Numbered from the stretch's first letter, positions 25,422-39,673 are shown. The stretch: DNA of 64,000 nt from Syngnathus acus (GCF_901709675.1 NC_051088.1:4675664-4739663), one strand, 5' to 3'. The notes: generated from the sequence alone by a model not told the origin. Made by a program: numbers and translations.

Positions 25422-26746
25422 CTACCAAGGTCTCCACATATTGTGCTGGGTGTTGCCAACTTCACTGGGATTTTTGAGGTGACATTTCTTGAGCGTAACT
25501 CGTATTCTCTGGTCGTCCATTGTGGCGGCGGTGGCCAGCCCACACCCTTTATGCATGCTCATTCGCGTGTTTTCACTCGGGCGAAAGTGAGACGCGCCGT
25601 GGGTCCTATGTGAGGTCGCGTTGTCGTTCTTGGCTCTCCTCGGCAAGCCACGCGTCTCTGCGAGGACTGTGTCGCTATCCGTGGTCCTGGAGATGTCCAG
25701 TTTTCCGGGCAACTGCGACATCTTGAGGCGCTGTTGGTCGCTCACTGTGTCAGCCATCAGCAAGTAGTGTTTGACGTTGGCCAGGCAGCTGTGAAAGCCT
25801 TTCTGGAAATCGGAAAGCTCCCCACGCGTGGATGGGACTGCAAATATGAACAATGCGTCAAAGTCAAATTTTTGCGATTAATATGTGCAGACTTACAGGT
25901 GTGAGATTTCTTAAGGTGCTTCAAATGTCTCACGGTGAGCTCCAATATGTCAGCCTTCTCCAGTTTGCGCTTCCGAATCTGTACAAGAAAAATAACAAAA
26001 AATAACATTCCTGTTAAAATGCTCATATTTCAACACATAAAAAAATCCGTATGATAATGAATATTATTTGTTCCTTCTTTTCGCCCCTGATCACGTATCA
26101 AGAGTTGTGAACATTGTGCTCTTGTTTGTTTTTTGTCTTTATAAGTGCCATCAATTTTCATTGGTCTTGCCTTCTGAAATGCGACTTAGTTTTGTATTCC
26201 GTGCGGTTTAAGCACTTTGGTCAAGCCTGTTATATTAAAATGTGTTTCATGAGTTTAATTGTTTTGGATAATTCCTATAAAATTATCTTTTGGCCTTCAA
26301 CTGTGTTGTTTTCTTTCCTTTTTTTCTTTTTAATAATCTATATGAATCTGACATATTACCACAGTTTGAAGGGTAAAGAAATGCCTGAACATAACATGAT
26401 TACAACGTTTGGGTTCATTATTGTCTTATTCTTTTTGTAAAATGTTTTGAATGTGTATTGAACTGTTGGACTGTGGAGCGGCTATTTGCTATATGCTATT
26501 TGCTGGTTGAAATCCTTACAGTGCTGCTGTAGTGGCTCTCCAGAAGACATTTCAACTGGTCCAAACACTTGTTAATACGAGCTCTTCGTTTCTTCTCCAT
26601 CAGTGGTTTGGATACCTGGGTAATTCAGATAAAATCGTTAATGCATTTGAGTAAACTTTTTACGATTACATTCACAACCTTTTTAGACGTACCTTATTTG
26701 CAGTGATTGAATCGGACTTGTCCACACAGTCAGTAGATGCCACCAT
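25422..26746 (-). CDS. her3: HES3/Her3 bHLH-Orange transcriptional repressor
   Basis: Exons on the minus strand are 26746-26693, 26615-26520, 25978-25897 and 25837-25422, total 215 codons plus stop, all GT-AG. Exons 2-3 give the bHLH: VSKPLMEKKRRARINKCLDQ (basic region and helix 1, residues 19-38) then IRKRKLEKADILELTVRHLK (helix 2, from residue 51). Exon 4 holds the Orange domain (FHSCLANVKHYLLMADT, near residue 90) and the protein ends in WRPW, the Groucho/TLE-recruiting tetrapeptide. The MEKKRRARIN...IRKRKLEKADILEL pattern is closest to human HES3 and zebrafish Her3 rather than HES1/2/5. Expected role: nuclear repressor downstream of or parallel to Notch in early neural tissue. The start codon sits about 78 bases below a TATA box. 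Confidence 0.93.
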
Positions 26747-26823
26747 TCTGTCTTCAGCCTGTTTTTTAAAGGGATTTTCTTTTCCTCTCCGCAGCCAGAA
26801 AGATAAAGTGGACCAAGCGCGGG

Positions 26824-26831
26824 TTTATATA
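26824..26831 (-). promoter_or_regulatory. her3 TATA box
   Basis: TATATAAA on the minus strand lies about 78 bases upstream of the her3 ATG, which fits a start site near 26800 and a 5' UTR of roughly 50 bases. No canonical N-box CACNAG was noticed next to it. Confidence 0.65.
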
Positions 26832-26849
26832 GACACACCCACTTAACAT

Positions 26850-27210
26850 CTCAATGCAAGAAGTCTGCCCGTCCCTCCCACGCCCAACACCCTCAATCCC
26901 TTCTACGATAAATAGCTAAACACTGCTGTTATTTGACGGCCAAAACCAAGCGGACACCCAAAAAGAGAAGATAAAATGTTGCTCATAATTAAAGAAACTG
27001 GACAAATAGAAAAAACAAATGCCTTTCACAAATAATAGACATCCCCTAAAGTTGTTCAAAATACCCTAGAACATATAGTACATACCGAAATAGAAAAGGT
27101 AATTAATATGTCCATAATTTGAGAACTTAAAAAAAAAAAATCACAATTGTCATATTTTCGCAGCAGGAGCCTGTTTCAAGTTGGAGCTATCTTTTAGAAG
27201 ACACATTTCT

Positions 27211-27265
<55 letters not shown>

Positions 27266-30200
27266 GTGCAGCATTTATAAATTAAAAAGTCAAATTAAGC
27301 AAACGACTGCGGCATTGCAAACGACTCGCATTACAGTGGCATCGTGTGGGGTAAAAAAAAGTAGCGTTAAAACCGAAAGTGAAAAATAATTGGCCATGAT
27401 TCAGATTCTGCTTGGTCTTCTATTGACACTTTAATTTGGGAGTTTCACGCCAGCTATAGTTGAAGGCAGCACCGTGGTAATTTTCGATGTGGCGCCACGC
27501 ATCCCGATTTTATGGTAGCTACTGCATGGCCCGATTGAGGTTCCACCTGCACTATGCTCGATTCACACAACCTGTTTGAGACAATATTTGTGGGTACGCA
27601 CCAAATTGTTTGGATTGCAAAGGGGACTTTGGGCAAGCGAACTGCTATTCATCGGCTATTGAGCGTCATGACTTTTTGTCTCCACACCAAGCTGTTTGGA
27701 GGGGGGTGCGGATGTACTTGGGTTAGAGGGGCACCGAGGAGAATTGTGAGCCGCCCCTTGTCCTCGGTCCCCCGCCTCGCGATTCTCCACACTGCTCCCT
27801 GAAAGGAGAGCTGGCTTGGGAAAGTGGACTTCACTGTGGCCCATTGCGCATCTTTTACGCACGTAAAAAGCAGCCTTTGAAAATATCAATGAGTGCGTCG
27901 GGAAGCTTTGAGACGCGGCATCAGCCACTCAAGAGCAAGGGCCCGCATTTTGGACGTGAGGGGGAGGCTTTAGCACTTTATGAGGGTCACGCGACTCAAT
28001 GAACGCTCGATGCAGCTGAAGACGGAGGGGTGCCTTTCCTGCATCAAATCGCACGCACACAAAATGTTTTTTTCTCTATTCCTGGCACCTACACGCATTA
28101 ATGTCACCCATGCAAGTTAGAATTTCTCTAATTAGACATACGTGAGTTTGCTAATAGGAAGAGTATGGGGCTAAATTTGCACATATTGTTCGCAAGCTTT
28201 GACCAGACTAAAAAAATACATTTGTTAAATTATACTGGATAGGCTACCCTGCATTTGACGCAAGTTACCAATCGACCCTTTTCCGATGTAAAACTGTCCC
28301 AGTCCTGTTCCGTGCTTTCTGGTCGCTAAGTCTTGACAAGTGTCTTATTTAAGGGAGAGATGCATGATGTATAGAATCTTAATATTGCATCTCAAAGGTA
28401 AAAACCTGATGCTGCGATTTATAATATTTAGGTATAGTCATTTATTTGATTAGTCCTGGCAGGTCACGTGCACCTTCACCCCAGTATTATTTGTCAGTTT
28501 GTGTTAAAAGCCTTTATGTTACTATTTGTAAAAACCTTTTAAGATTTTATTCCTGCAGAGCTTTATTGGATCAAATGCGCCCCAAATATTTTATTTATGC
28601 TAAAGTGTATTTTTTTAGGATTATATTTTAGCATCAGCTTTTACTCTCTCTACTTTATAGTTAACATTCTGTATCTTGGCGGATGAATTGTGAGGTGTTA
28701 TCACAACATGTTAACTCCATGCCTGCCAATCACATTCAGATGACTATATTGTCACGTCGTGGCTATGCAAATGACGCGTGTCCTGCTTCAAGTAAAAAAA
28801 TAATGAAATAAATAAAATCCCCCAACACTAATTGCGTAAAATTTACCGAATAATTGCAGGGCACAAATTTAATGCAATAGTGATGCGTGCGTAATCGGTA
28901 TGAAATCTGGCAGAGGTGCTGCGCTCCAAGGCAGCTCTGTGGTGTCTTTTGTCCTCTTTCCACGTCACATTAGTAAAGTTTTCACGCTTGCTTTGGACAC
29001 AGCACCGTGGCAGGGTCTGTAAGTTTTTCCTCAGAGAACAGACACAGACATCGCCTCGCTTATTATTCGCCATAATTTCAATTAGTGTTGCCTCTCCTTC
29101 AGCGGTGCAAACAAGAAAAGAGTGCTAACATGCAGGCAAGGGAAGGGACGATCGGCCAAGCTTTCAAAGAGTTTCTCTCTGCACCCCACTTCAAAGTCTC
29201 CATGCATGTCATCATCCATCCATCCATGAGAATGGCGCAACGAGAAACTTGTGTCCCAGTTGGAAGCGAGAATGCATATGCCATTACCGACAAGTTAAGT
29301 GTATGTTTATAAAAAGGACGCGGCTCTCGCGCCACTTTTACTCTTTGAGCCTCAGATCATTCATTAACCTTTTAGGGCTTTTGTCATGGAGCCGTGCCGA
29401 CGGGGGCTCCGACGGATTCACTGTAAGGATTAGGCTATTGGGGGACTTGTTAGCAACAATTAGTGAGGCAATTATGCTATTACTGCAATAAACTATGTTC
29501 TTCTGGGGAGAAAACGGGTACATTTGCAAGTCAATGGTTAGACAAAGTGCCTGTAATCGACACTCCAATGCTCTTTAGTTACGTGTACGTGTCTCATTCA
29601 CCTCAAGGAAAAGTTGCAGTTCTTACATTACATTTCCCTTTTTTAATTTTTTTAAGATGTAACGTGACGCCGGCATGCTGGAGATTTATAGAAATTGAGT
29701 GCTGCGTATTGATACTTATCTGTTTCCTCATTGTGAGAAATCATACACACCCTTAAAACTGCTGGTCTGAAATTCGACCGAGACGCCTGGGTCAATTTGA
29801 GTCATTTTTTTTGGTTGATTTGTTCAAACCAATCCATTGATCCATCCGTGCATCCATCAACGCATCCACAGTCCACAGTGACTCTATTGTCATGAGGACT
29901 TCATGGTCTGTCTTTCCTTCCCATGAGCGCTGTGGCTGCGTCTCATCCAGACAAGGGCAGGCCCACATTAGGCACAGCGAAAGCGGAGCAAATCGATTTG
30001 CCGCCTTCCATTCAGGTGCACTTGAGTCTGCGCTGGTGTGACCAAAGGGCTTTTGTTGTGAGCAACAAGTGCACAAAACGAAGCAGGTATACACCAACAG
30101 GTGCATGCAGTGGAATAAAAAATATATACATATTACAAATATAGACAAAGGATTTGGGCCAAAGCCACGCGACAGCACCTCTGATCAGACATCAAATAGA

Positions 30201-32590
30201 AGGCGCATCATGAATTTCTATGGACTGCTCCTCGGGTTATTTAAAGAGTTCTTCCTTTGCTTTGGGCGCACAATGGTCGCTGGTCGCGGTTCGCCTGTGT
30301 GTGCACGGGTGAGCGCATGAAAGGAGCAGAGATGCACATTAACATCGCTTAAGGTTCTCCTAAGGCCCCAAATGAACTGACTGCAAAGTAACTTTATAAC
30401 TCGCTGGAGGATGAAGCCTTTGTGCGCGCCTCAAGTGAAAGACAAGAGGGAGAAAAAAGGGAGCGGGTGAGTGGGGGGATGCCATTGTTGAACACTAAAG
30501 CGCATGGGTGTGGGTATTGATGCGCCTTGAATTGCAAAACATCTGCCATTTACTTGGAACCACTTGAGCGGGATTTGAATTAAAATTAAGCAGCAGCCCT
30601 TTAGTGCACTGTCTTCGTAAAACAACACTGCGGAGACGGAAACTGCACGCGCTATAAAACCCGATATGCAACTAAAAATATAGTAATATCGATCAAATAT
30701 AGTATTGCTGTCACATTTCGGCTCATTTTGTAACTCGCATTCATTCAATTCGATAAATTTGTGACTTTTTCATGATTTCTTTTTATTTCTTATTGATACA
30801 CCCCTCTGTGCCGTTATTTTTAAGCAGTGACTCACAGACTAATTATTGACCGAAAAATAATTGGGGATTTTGCGTGCATCAACCTCTACTCATATCATGC
30901 ACGATCATCTCTTGAATTTATAAGGGATGATATTTTCCCCGCCACACAAATCCCACATGGGAGCAACCTTAAGTGTTTCATTGTTTAGTAAGAACCAGTT
31001 GCTCATCAAGGGTTTCCCAGGGTTTCCCCTTTATCTGTCCAACGTGGAAAATTGAAAGGTGCAACTGAAAAGACACAGGGGCGTTCCTACGATTTTCTTC
31101 GCTCCTTATGCTATTTTTGGGACACACAAATGTGCTGCTGCAACAGAATTGCTGCGTATAGCAAAATGCATAATCATGAACAGTGTGTAATCTAAACGGA
31201 ATGCTACCGCAGCACTGTGCGTCACGCATGAAGAAGCGTATCATGGATAAAATCACACAAGTCTTGAGAGTAAGGCATATTGCGAGTCTCCCACCATATA
31301 AAAGCTTAAAAGAGTTTCCAACATATCAAATTAAATAGGTAAAATAGGGTCACAACATAGCAAAAATATATTGAAATTTAAAGAAGTTGATGAGGAGCAA
31401 ATTGTTCTAAAATCTTCCTCAACAACAAATGAAGAGCATATGGCCAAAAATGTTGTATATTGTAATTTTTTTTGGATAACCTTGAAAAGGATGGATAAAT
31501 CTATGATAAGACAAAAAGTTAAAATAGTACATAATAAGATCAGAGGATCAAACCTGATCTGTAACTAAAGTGTAAGGTTGAAGATTGACAAAAAAAATAG
31601 GGAATTTTTCTTTAAATGTCAGAAATAGTTTAGTGTAATATAGGCCTAAAAATGCAGTTTTGTGACAATAAAGTTGAAATTGTATGAAAAAAATAAACAG
31701 ATCAGCTGTATTGCATTTATGGTGACTTTGTAGCAAAAGTTTAATAAAGAATACGATAGAGCCAACCACCAAATCATGCCCGCTGAGTTAAGCAACGTGT
31801 GCTGCAGGCAAATGGTAAGTCGCAAATTGGTATGAAATTGTCAATTTGTTGGTGTCAGCATTGAGCTGCTCCCCCACGGCGCCATATGCCATGTTAAGTG
31901 TCACCATTTAGCAATTCGTTCCTACTTTCACGGTTCATCCTCCACGTCCAGTAGCGGTGAATAGCCGCAACAAAATGGCAATTGAAGCACAGAAATGACC
32001 ACACACACCCGCGGGGGAAACCTTTCCGCTCCCCCACAGAACTGCTGCGTGACTTTAGGTCATCAAGGATTCCTATATAGGAATAATGATAATTATTGTT
32101 GGTTGCAGGTTTGCAACTAGGTTAAAAAATGTTGATTGAATGCGACCGTTTTATACAAACAAAACACAAACATATTTTAATTGAAGCTGTAAATATAGAG
32201 TTCAAAGTTGTACCAGGAGAAAATCCACGGCGCGGCGAGGACAACCTCCACAAAGGGGAGTACGAGGACTGGATTAGAATTTACGAACTAGGAACTGTGG
32301 GGCGGATTCCGCCACGTCAAAACCCGGTTAAGTCTAAATTGGGGAAGATGTAGTGCAATACTGCCGCCAAGTGGTGATATGATAAATCGAAGGTGGAAAA
32401 AGACATGGAAATACGTAGTGTGGAAGGTGCAGATTATGACATGAAATTCAACGGTGAAACTTCCGTACAAAATAGTGAAGGAAAAACGTACTAATGCACT
32501 TTTAGTTATAATTGATGTCTTTCCGTGGTCCTGAAATTCTTCACACGATCTTGAACAAGTTATATTAAAATGATCATAAAATATCCACAA
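26850..32590. other. Non-coding region between her3 and the T1R gene
   Basis: No exon with protein-family support was found. A (GTT)n run occupies about 27211-27264. Stretches near 28095-28160, 28690-28780 and 28840-28900 are of balanced, non-repetitive composition, and 28764-28771 contains the POU octamer ATGCAAAT. These could be conserved regulatory elements of her3, but that is inference. Short CATCC runs near 29214 and 29840 are repeat debris. Confidence 0.5.
27211..27264 (+). repeat. (GTT)n microsatellite
   Basis: About 18 GTT units, about 0.4 kb upstream of the her3 TATA box. Confidence 0.95.
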
Positions 32591-32603
32591 AAATCCAATG
32601 ACT

Positions 32604-32609
32604 TTTATT
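32604..32609 (-). promoter_or_regulatory. Candidate T1R polyadenylation signal
   Basis: TTTATT on the plus strand reads AATAAA on the minus strand, about 290 bases beyond the T1R stop codon. Confidence 0.4.
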
Positions 32610-32896
32610 TAAATACAGCTTAATTCCCATTGGTATATTGGAGTAAGACCATGAATTTTGTCTTTATGCTTCTCTACACCGACAGACAATCAACGTGTGA
32701 TTAAAACAGGTTTCAGCTTTAAGAATTAAGCAAACAAAGCCACCTATTTCCTGGCATTCATTGAGGCTGACATTTCACGTTGCCCCCTGCTGTTCAGTGA
32801 AATTGACATCACACCAAATGTCTATTATAAAAATAATAACAGCAACTGTTTCAAATTAATCAATGGTTATTGTGAGGCGGTATTCATTGCTGGGTG

Positions 32897-35800
32897 TTAC
32901 TGGCTAATTGTTTTGGTATAATTCTGGATTATACCTTGGAAGTACTGTGGTGTGTTTTTGTGGGGTTGAAAAATAATGATGTAACATTTTGGGAGGAAAT
33001 ACCACAAGAAGAAGGAGTAGAGGCTGGAGAGCACTGCCAGAGCATTCAGGCTTTGGACAAACTTGCCCCTATAAAGCAAACAAATCGTCACAAAAATAAT
33101 CCAGGTGAGGATCAGCAAGAGCAGGCAGAAGGTTATCGCTTTGGCCTCGTTGTAATTTTTGGGGAGGTCCTTCCCCATATAGGAGAAAATGAAGCAGAGG
33201 GCGCACAAAGACACGAGCATAACCGTCGGACCGGTGACCGCCTTGGCACTGATTTCACAGCTCAGGATAATTTTGTCTGGAGACCACGTTGTCTCATTAT
33301 ACGGCTTGGGGGTGGAAATCCAAAAGCTAACCGAATTCATGACGCATTGCGTTAAAAACGTCCCTGTGACGACGAGCCACTGACCGTGATATTTCACCCA
33401 CCAACCGTATAGTTTGGGGAACTTGGCGGCCATTTTGAAAACGCAAACAATCTGGAAAGCACGCACCACAAAACACGCAAGGCACATCGAGAAAAGCAAC
33501 AAAAAGGGCATGAAACGTAAGACGCACGAGAAAACCGAGGGCTTTCCAAAGAAGAAGACGATACTCAGGCTGCTCAGACTGAGGCATCCCAAAATGAGAA
33601 AGCACATGTGGCCGCCGGCGGACCTGACGACTGGCGTGTTGTAGTTGAGGGCAAAGATAACACACATGGCGACTCCCAGGAAGAGTAGCAGCAATGTTCC
33701 CACCAAGATCAAAATAGCAGTGCTGTCCTCAAACGAGACGTACTCCACTTTTCGTAGGGTGCAAGATGTGCTGGCTTCTGGTGACCACTCCGTCTCCTTA
33801 CACTCCACACACGTGTATGCGTCCTCTGGAGTGTACACAAAACCAGTCACTACTTTCAAATCTTTAGCGTGATCTGGAAACAGACACTCAGCTGTCTTCC
33901 ACAAATTAGATGGGGGATTTAAAACCGGACTAGTATTTGAAAAAGGGTTGGCGTTCTGAAGTTAAGGTTTCAACACAGCTAGGGTTAGAGATTCAAATTA
34001 GGCTTTTGAGACACAGTTTAGCTTTAAAACAAGGATTATGAGTTAGCTTTTCTAGCTGTGGTAAGGGGTTTAAGTTGTTGTTTTAACAAAGACTTACGTT
34101 TTTAGAAAGGTGTCTCCTAATTTCTACTTTTTAATTATTGTTTACTTCCTGTATACTAAAAGTCACTGACAAAAATTGATTTATTTAGCAATTTATTTAT
34201 TGTGCTTTGTTTTATGAACAGCACATCTATGGTTGTCTTGAAGAGTTTAAAAATGTGATTAGTGGACTGTATTCAAAGTTCCGCTAAATCGACCCTTGAC
34301 TCACTAATTGAACACTGCAACTTGTTTCAGCCAATGACGGATACGAACGACAATAATTATAATACTAAATGAAAGATCAAATTTAATTGTATACTGTATT
34401 GCAACAATACAACACTGTATCATGAAAAAAACATTTAGAGCAAACTGATGCAATGGAATAACCAACAAGGTCAATCCATTTATACTATGAAATATCAAAT
34501 GACGTTGAGACCAACGTACCTGTGATGTTGATATAGGTTCCATTAGGACATTCCTCACAGGTGAAGCAACACTTGTGAATTCCGTCCGGCTTCTTTGCAA
34601 ACCCAACGGGACACTTGTGAGAGCATTGTGACGTTGGAACCTGCAAAAGAGAAAGATTGTAGCAGCCTCATAAACAGAATGAAATTTGTTTAATTAGGCG
34701 ATTGGCACTCCGAGGCCAGGTTGATTCTAACTGTACCCCTCTCTCAGCTAAAAAATAAAACTAGTGTGATATAAAATAGTTGTCAGAAAAGATGAAGACT
34801 TTGCCTACCTCCCATTCTCCATGCCAGTGAATTCTACTGTCGTTGATAGCAAAGCTGAGCGAGGATTGAAATTCATAGACTCCAATCTCCTCAATGCCCC
34901 CGCTTTTGTTCCAGAAAACGATGGAATAAGATCCAAAATTGGGGTCCCCGTGCTCATCAAATTGTATGCGCTGGTTGAGCAGTGTGAAATTGGACTTCTT
35001 CAGCTCCACCAGAACCTAAAAGAAAGAACATAGGGTCTCATACAGCATGCACACTTCATTGCAAACTAAAGTTCATGCCGTTTACTTCTAGTTGCAAATA
35101 TAACAGTGAAATAAAAATGAAGTTGTAGCATTTCCAGAGCTTCAAACTATTCTGAATGTAAACAGTTTAAATTATTTGAACCAATAAGTCACTCACCGTG
35201 TGGGGAAAGACGGAAATATTTCCCAGACACCTGTACGTGTCACATTTCAAGACGTTGTGTAAGGCGTGAGCGATGGCATATACGGCGGAATAAACAGAAA
35301 ACGAGTAGGACGGGTCCACGGAGATGATATCCTGTGCGCTCAGCGTAGAGCAGTTGCAAATCTGATTGCAAAACTGAAGCTCCTCTGCATTGTCACAAGG
35401 ACTTTGGCTTTGGGACGCAAGAAGAAATTCTGTGAAACCGGGTATTTTTACTACAGGCTGAGATACTCCCAGTACAGTTCCAATTTTTTGGATGCCTTTT
35501 ATTTTGGGGAGCTTCTCACTTAAGGACCAGGTGTCAATCGCCAGCCACACCTTGTTGGTGACGCCCAACTGTACCGCCGACTCGACGAGAGTCTCGGCCA
35601 GCAGTTTGGGTGCAAAAACTACAATGGTTTTTATTCTCTGCACTTCAATGTGGTAGAACATTTCAGAGTAATTTGCGTTGTGTTTGAGATCCATGGCGAA
35701 GGCCAGGCAAATGTCGGTATCTTCAATCATCTTCCTGAAGAGCGCCAGACCGTCATTGCCGTAAGCATCGTTGCTGTTTAGGAAGGCCACCCACTCCCAA

Positions 35801-37276
35801 TGGAAGTGATTAATGATGGCAACAATTATTTTGATGCTGGCTTGATTGGAATGCACGGTGCGAAGGAAAGATGAATATTTTGCTTTTTCGGAAAAGGCCG
35901 AGCTGCCAGCGCCGTAGCTGACCTGTTAAAAGGGGTGACAGAGGAGATGTCAGTTTTCAGTCACAACAAATGAACACACAATATCAACTTTTTATATGAA
36001 CTTCAATAGTCCTATGCTCTTTAAGCTAGCCTATCAAGGATCACTGTTCTACGTCTAAGAACTGTATTTATTGTGTGAATGCTGAATATCTTGAGAATTT
36101 CAAGTAAAGCTATGTATGGTGCAAATTTAAGCATCCACACCATTTATGAAAAAAATACATGTTTACAACACGTTTCAAAAGTCACGACACTTTCTTTATT
36201 CTATTTCTGTTGGGGTATCATTCAGACGGGAGGCTCTTAGCATTTGACAGCTTACGGGTAAGCTTCATCACTCTCTGAAGAGCCTGCTGGATTTGACATT
36301 TGTGGATGCAGAAATGCTATTCATCTCTTCTGATAGACTTGCTGTAGTAGTTTGGTGTTTTGATCAACTGTGTTACTAGTATACCATCACCTGTTTCCTA
36401 AAACATATCCTCTTTGGAGAAAATAGTCATGGAAAGCACAACTAGCACTCTGCGTGTGACAGCTATAAAGCTTCTCTTTCAAGGCGGCAATTTTGAACTG
36501 CTGCGCCAATGTCAATTGGTGAGCTGTGGGCAAGGGAATGATGCGTGTCGAAAAACTTCAAAGCCCAAGCTCTCTCTGAACTAGAATTAGATACAAATAC
36601 TGTCTAAGCTATGTTGGTAGAGTAGTTGTAGAGTTACCAGTGGAATGAGATCCATCATGAAGAGCGGCGCTATCGTCAGCGTGTCGGTGCTTGTAAAAGG
36701 GCCTACCACTCCTACGACTTTGGAGGCTGCAGACACAAGCAGCCGTTCTTCACTCCAAGGTCGGATCAATCCCTTGTTTGAGATGAGGTCCAAAATACCG
36801 GGGAAATTGTCGGAAACTGAGCAGTGGTCAAATATCTTGTAGCCCAGAGACACATTGGGCAAGAGTTGTGTTGAGTTATTGATCTGCTCCACAGAGAATC
36901 TCATCAGCTGAAACCGCCGATAACTTGACACACTCAAGGCTTGACTGGAAGGAGAAGTTAATTTGACTATGACATTTTCATCATCCAAAATAAGAGCTCT
37001 CAATACGATGCGGTATAGCGATATACCATTGCCAACCACAAGCACATTCGGCTGGTTTAAATTTTATGCCAAATGTTTGGACACTCACCTGGAGCAGCGG
37101 ATGGCCTCTGGTCTCTCGTGGCTGCCAGCGCTACTAGTGTGAATGTCGAAAAGTCCACCTATCAAATAGTCTCCATTCAGGTTGAATTGAGATTTGCTGC
37201 ACTGAGACAATGTGTGTAAAACATATTCCATCACATAGCAAGAGACAAGAAATTGCCGCATTCTCTTCACTTCCAT
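32897..37276 (-). CDS. Taste receptor type 1 (T1R, TAS1R2-like), class C GPCR
   Basis: Six minus-strand exons, the canonical T1R layout: 37276-37089, 36944-36638, 35922-35197, 35015-34809, 34640-34520 and 33825-32897; joined they encode 825 residues, all GT-AG. Exons 1-4 are the Venus-flytrap domain (GDYLIGGLFDIH near residue 43, FSVEQINNSTQLLPNVSLGY in exon 2, VSYGAGSSAF opening exon 3). Exon 5 plus the start of exon 6 form the cysteine-rich linker (HKCPVGFAKKPDGIHKCCFT). Exon 6 holds seven membrane helices, with RSAGG, YMGKDLPKNYNEAK and FLPKCYIIIF. FQIVCVFKMAAKFP and NTPQYF resemble T1R2; T1R1 is the alternative, T1R3 is disfavoured. T1Rs pair as heterodimers at the plasma membrane of taste cells to sense amino acids or sugars. 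The start (MEVKRMRQF, with a second ATG at 37261) is uncertain. Confidence 0.88.
33935..34120 (-). repeat. Degenerate minisatellite in T1R intron 5
   Basis: Words GTTAAGGTTTCAA, AGGGTTAGAGATTCAAATTAG and GGATTATGAGTTAG repeat the style of 21050-21480. It lies between the cysteine-rich and transmembrane exons and does not touch the splice sites. Confidence 0.55.
35923..36637 (-). other. T1R intron 2
   Basis: Between exons ending at 36638 and starting at 35922. No repeat or gene is recognised in it. Confidence 0.6.
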
Positions 37277-39673
37277 TGCGCAAGCCTGTGTAAAGCTGTC
37301 TGTATGATACCTTTCTGCTTTAAACAAGTAACATGATGCTTCTATTGGCAAAACATTTCCATGCACTTTGGAATGCATGATTAGAATTGGCATCAGCAAA
37401 GGATGAGGGCCTCCCAAATCAGTATGCAAAGAGAATCTCAACTGACTGTGAAGACTCTGCAACTCAGGTTAAAACCATCTCAGCAAAGGCAAACTATATG
37501 TTTTAATCAACTTTGGTCAAAAATACAATTGCATGCTTTTTTTCTCCCCAAACATAATATTGTACTTGGCGGGAAACCGCAGTGGAAGCTTAAGTTAAAA
37601 AATGATGTCAAAGGACGCACGAGGTCACAAGCAAATAGAGTACATTCATTCACCCAGTGAGCCACGTTACATCCACTTGCAAATGTGATGCGCACCGACA
37701 CAAATTATTTGCAAGCACCTTTTCCCTCATGAGAGCAATTTAGTTCAGATTCACTTATTGCAGTCAGTATCATAAAATTTAATTCAGAGTACACGGTTTT
37801 GCAGGCAAGTGTAGAATTCATAGAAATGTGCTCCTTATCCACCATTTCCAAACAGTAGATTGGTGACTCTGACGAGACAAAAAACAATGCACATGTATTT
37901 CTGAACTGGTTCTAGGGACATATTCTTTTTAATAGCATTTGAAGTGGAAAAAAATACATTTAAGTTATTAAAACCAAGTTCTGAACAGTTACAAGAAAAC
38001 AATAACATGCAAGTCATAAGAAACAGATCAAATGCTCCAAATCAGGAACTCGATTAATCGGTTCTGCTTTTAACAATTTTAGTTTAACTTTATTTGAACA
38101 CTAGCAAATGTATATCTACCATAGTTGAAGGGGAACAAAAACAAAAATAAATCTCAATCGTCATATTTAAAGATATATATTTACAGATCTTTTCGACAAC
38201 CATTTGGAAGCAACTTTTTACAGGAAATATGTTTTGCTCCCTTGACCACAGTCCGGTAAGAGCCAGAGTTTCCAGGATTTTGGAAAACAATATATATATA
38301 TATATTTGGTCATATATATATATATATATTAAAAAAAAAAAAAAGGTCTGTCAGGGATGCCCCTTCCCGCAAAAAAACCCAAAAAACCAAAAAGGTGTGA
38401 TCGCCACCCACTTCATCCATTTGACATAATAAAAGCCCTCAATCTCAGTTTTCTTACGTTTCCTCTGCAAAAGAAAGAACAACAGTTTGCTTGGAATGAT
38501 GATGATGTCACGTTTTTATGAAGAACAGGTTAGAAATGATTACAGGAGCTAGTCTACACAAATCAGAATAATGGCACATAGGCTTTGAAACACTAATAGG
38601 CCAGGACTCAATTTTGCTTCTCATAAGGACCCCCAACCACCCCCACCCCTGTGCTCAGAAAACATGTCGGAGCCTCACGAGACTTGACAAAACCTCCAAT
38701 CGATTCACAGATTAGTAAACTAATCCAAAATAGAGTCATACACAAATGTAGCCACCAACGTGGAGTCTCTTAAAAACTGCACCCAGGTGGCCTCTTTGAA
38801 GATGATGCGTGGCTCTCTACATCCATAGTCAATGTTAAAATGGGAGGTAACGCTAATTCATGGACTTGCCATTTCAAACAAAATGCCTTTCCAGCCACAC
38901 ACTACGGTGATTCGTGGTGACGAAATGTGTTTGTGTCACTTGTCACATGTGCATCCAATGACGCAGTGGCTTGGTGAGCAATCAATTGAGGTCTTCTATC
39001 AATCGATTACAAGTATTTGAGTAGAGGTGAACAAGGTCTGATTTTTAACATGAATGTGAATTCAAGTGAAATGCCACAAATCCAAATTTCGCTCCGAAGT
39101 ATTTCAGCGGAGGAGCACATCAGTTTTGTCGAGATGGAATTGTTCAATCTAGAAAGGTTTTGTTGAATTTATGTTTCCTCTTTCAAACTAATCATGTCCT
39201 GATTGGCACTATTGAATTTTAGCACATAGAACAAACAAATTGCTGACATAATACTCATCCATCCATTTATATTATTGAAAAATCAACGGGGGCTAACAAG
39301 AGGGGGAGTAAATGCTTTTTCATTGTGGTTCTCTGTGAGCTCGTACAAAACCAGCAGGCTTTAAAAGGCAAACGGCAGCACAGAGTCCCACCGACTCCTA
39401 ACAAATGTTGGCCAAATCTAAATGTAGGACTAGAGTCCTCTAAAGAACGCCCCCTCCCCTCCCATCAATCCTAGTGGTCAAAGGCAACACTTTCAGACTT
39501 GTTTGATCTGCGCCGAGAGAATGCTCTTACAACACTGTCAAACGTGGATCAATAATGGTGTCGTTTTTATTCTTGTCATGTAAATGTCCCCTTACAAAAA
39601 ATGATCTGAGCCCCTATCTCTCCATGGACTGTGAATGGTAAATTTCATACAAGGACAAAGGGAAGTGGGGGTT
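37277..39673. other. Between T1R start and rer1 stop; includes rer1 3' UTR
   Basis: rer1 runs into this stretch from the right. AATAAA on the minus strand occurs at 39566-39571 (about 100 bases past the stop) and near 38090, so the 3' UTR may be short or about 1.6 kb long. An (AT)n/poly(A) tract occupies 38290-38344. No other gene is seen. Confidence 0.5.
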
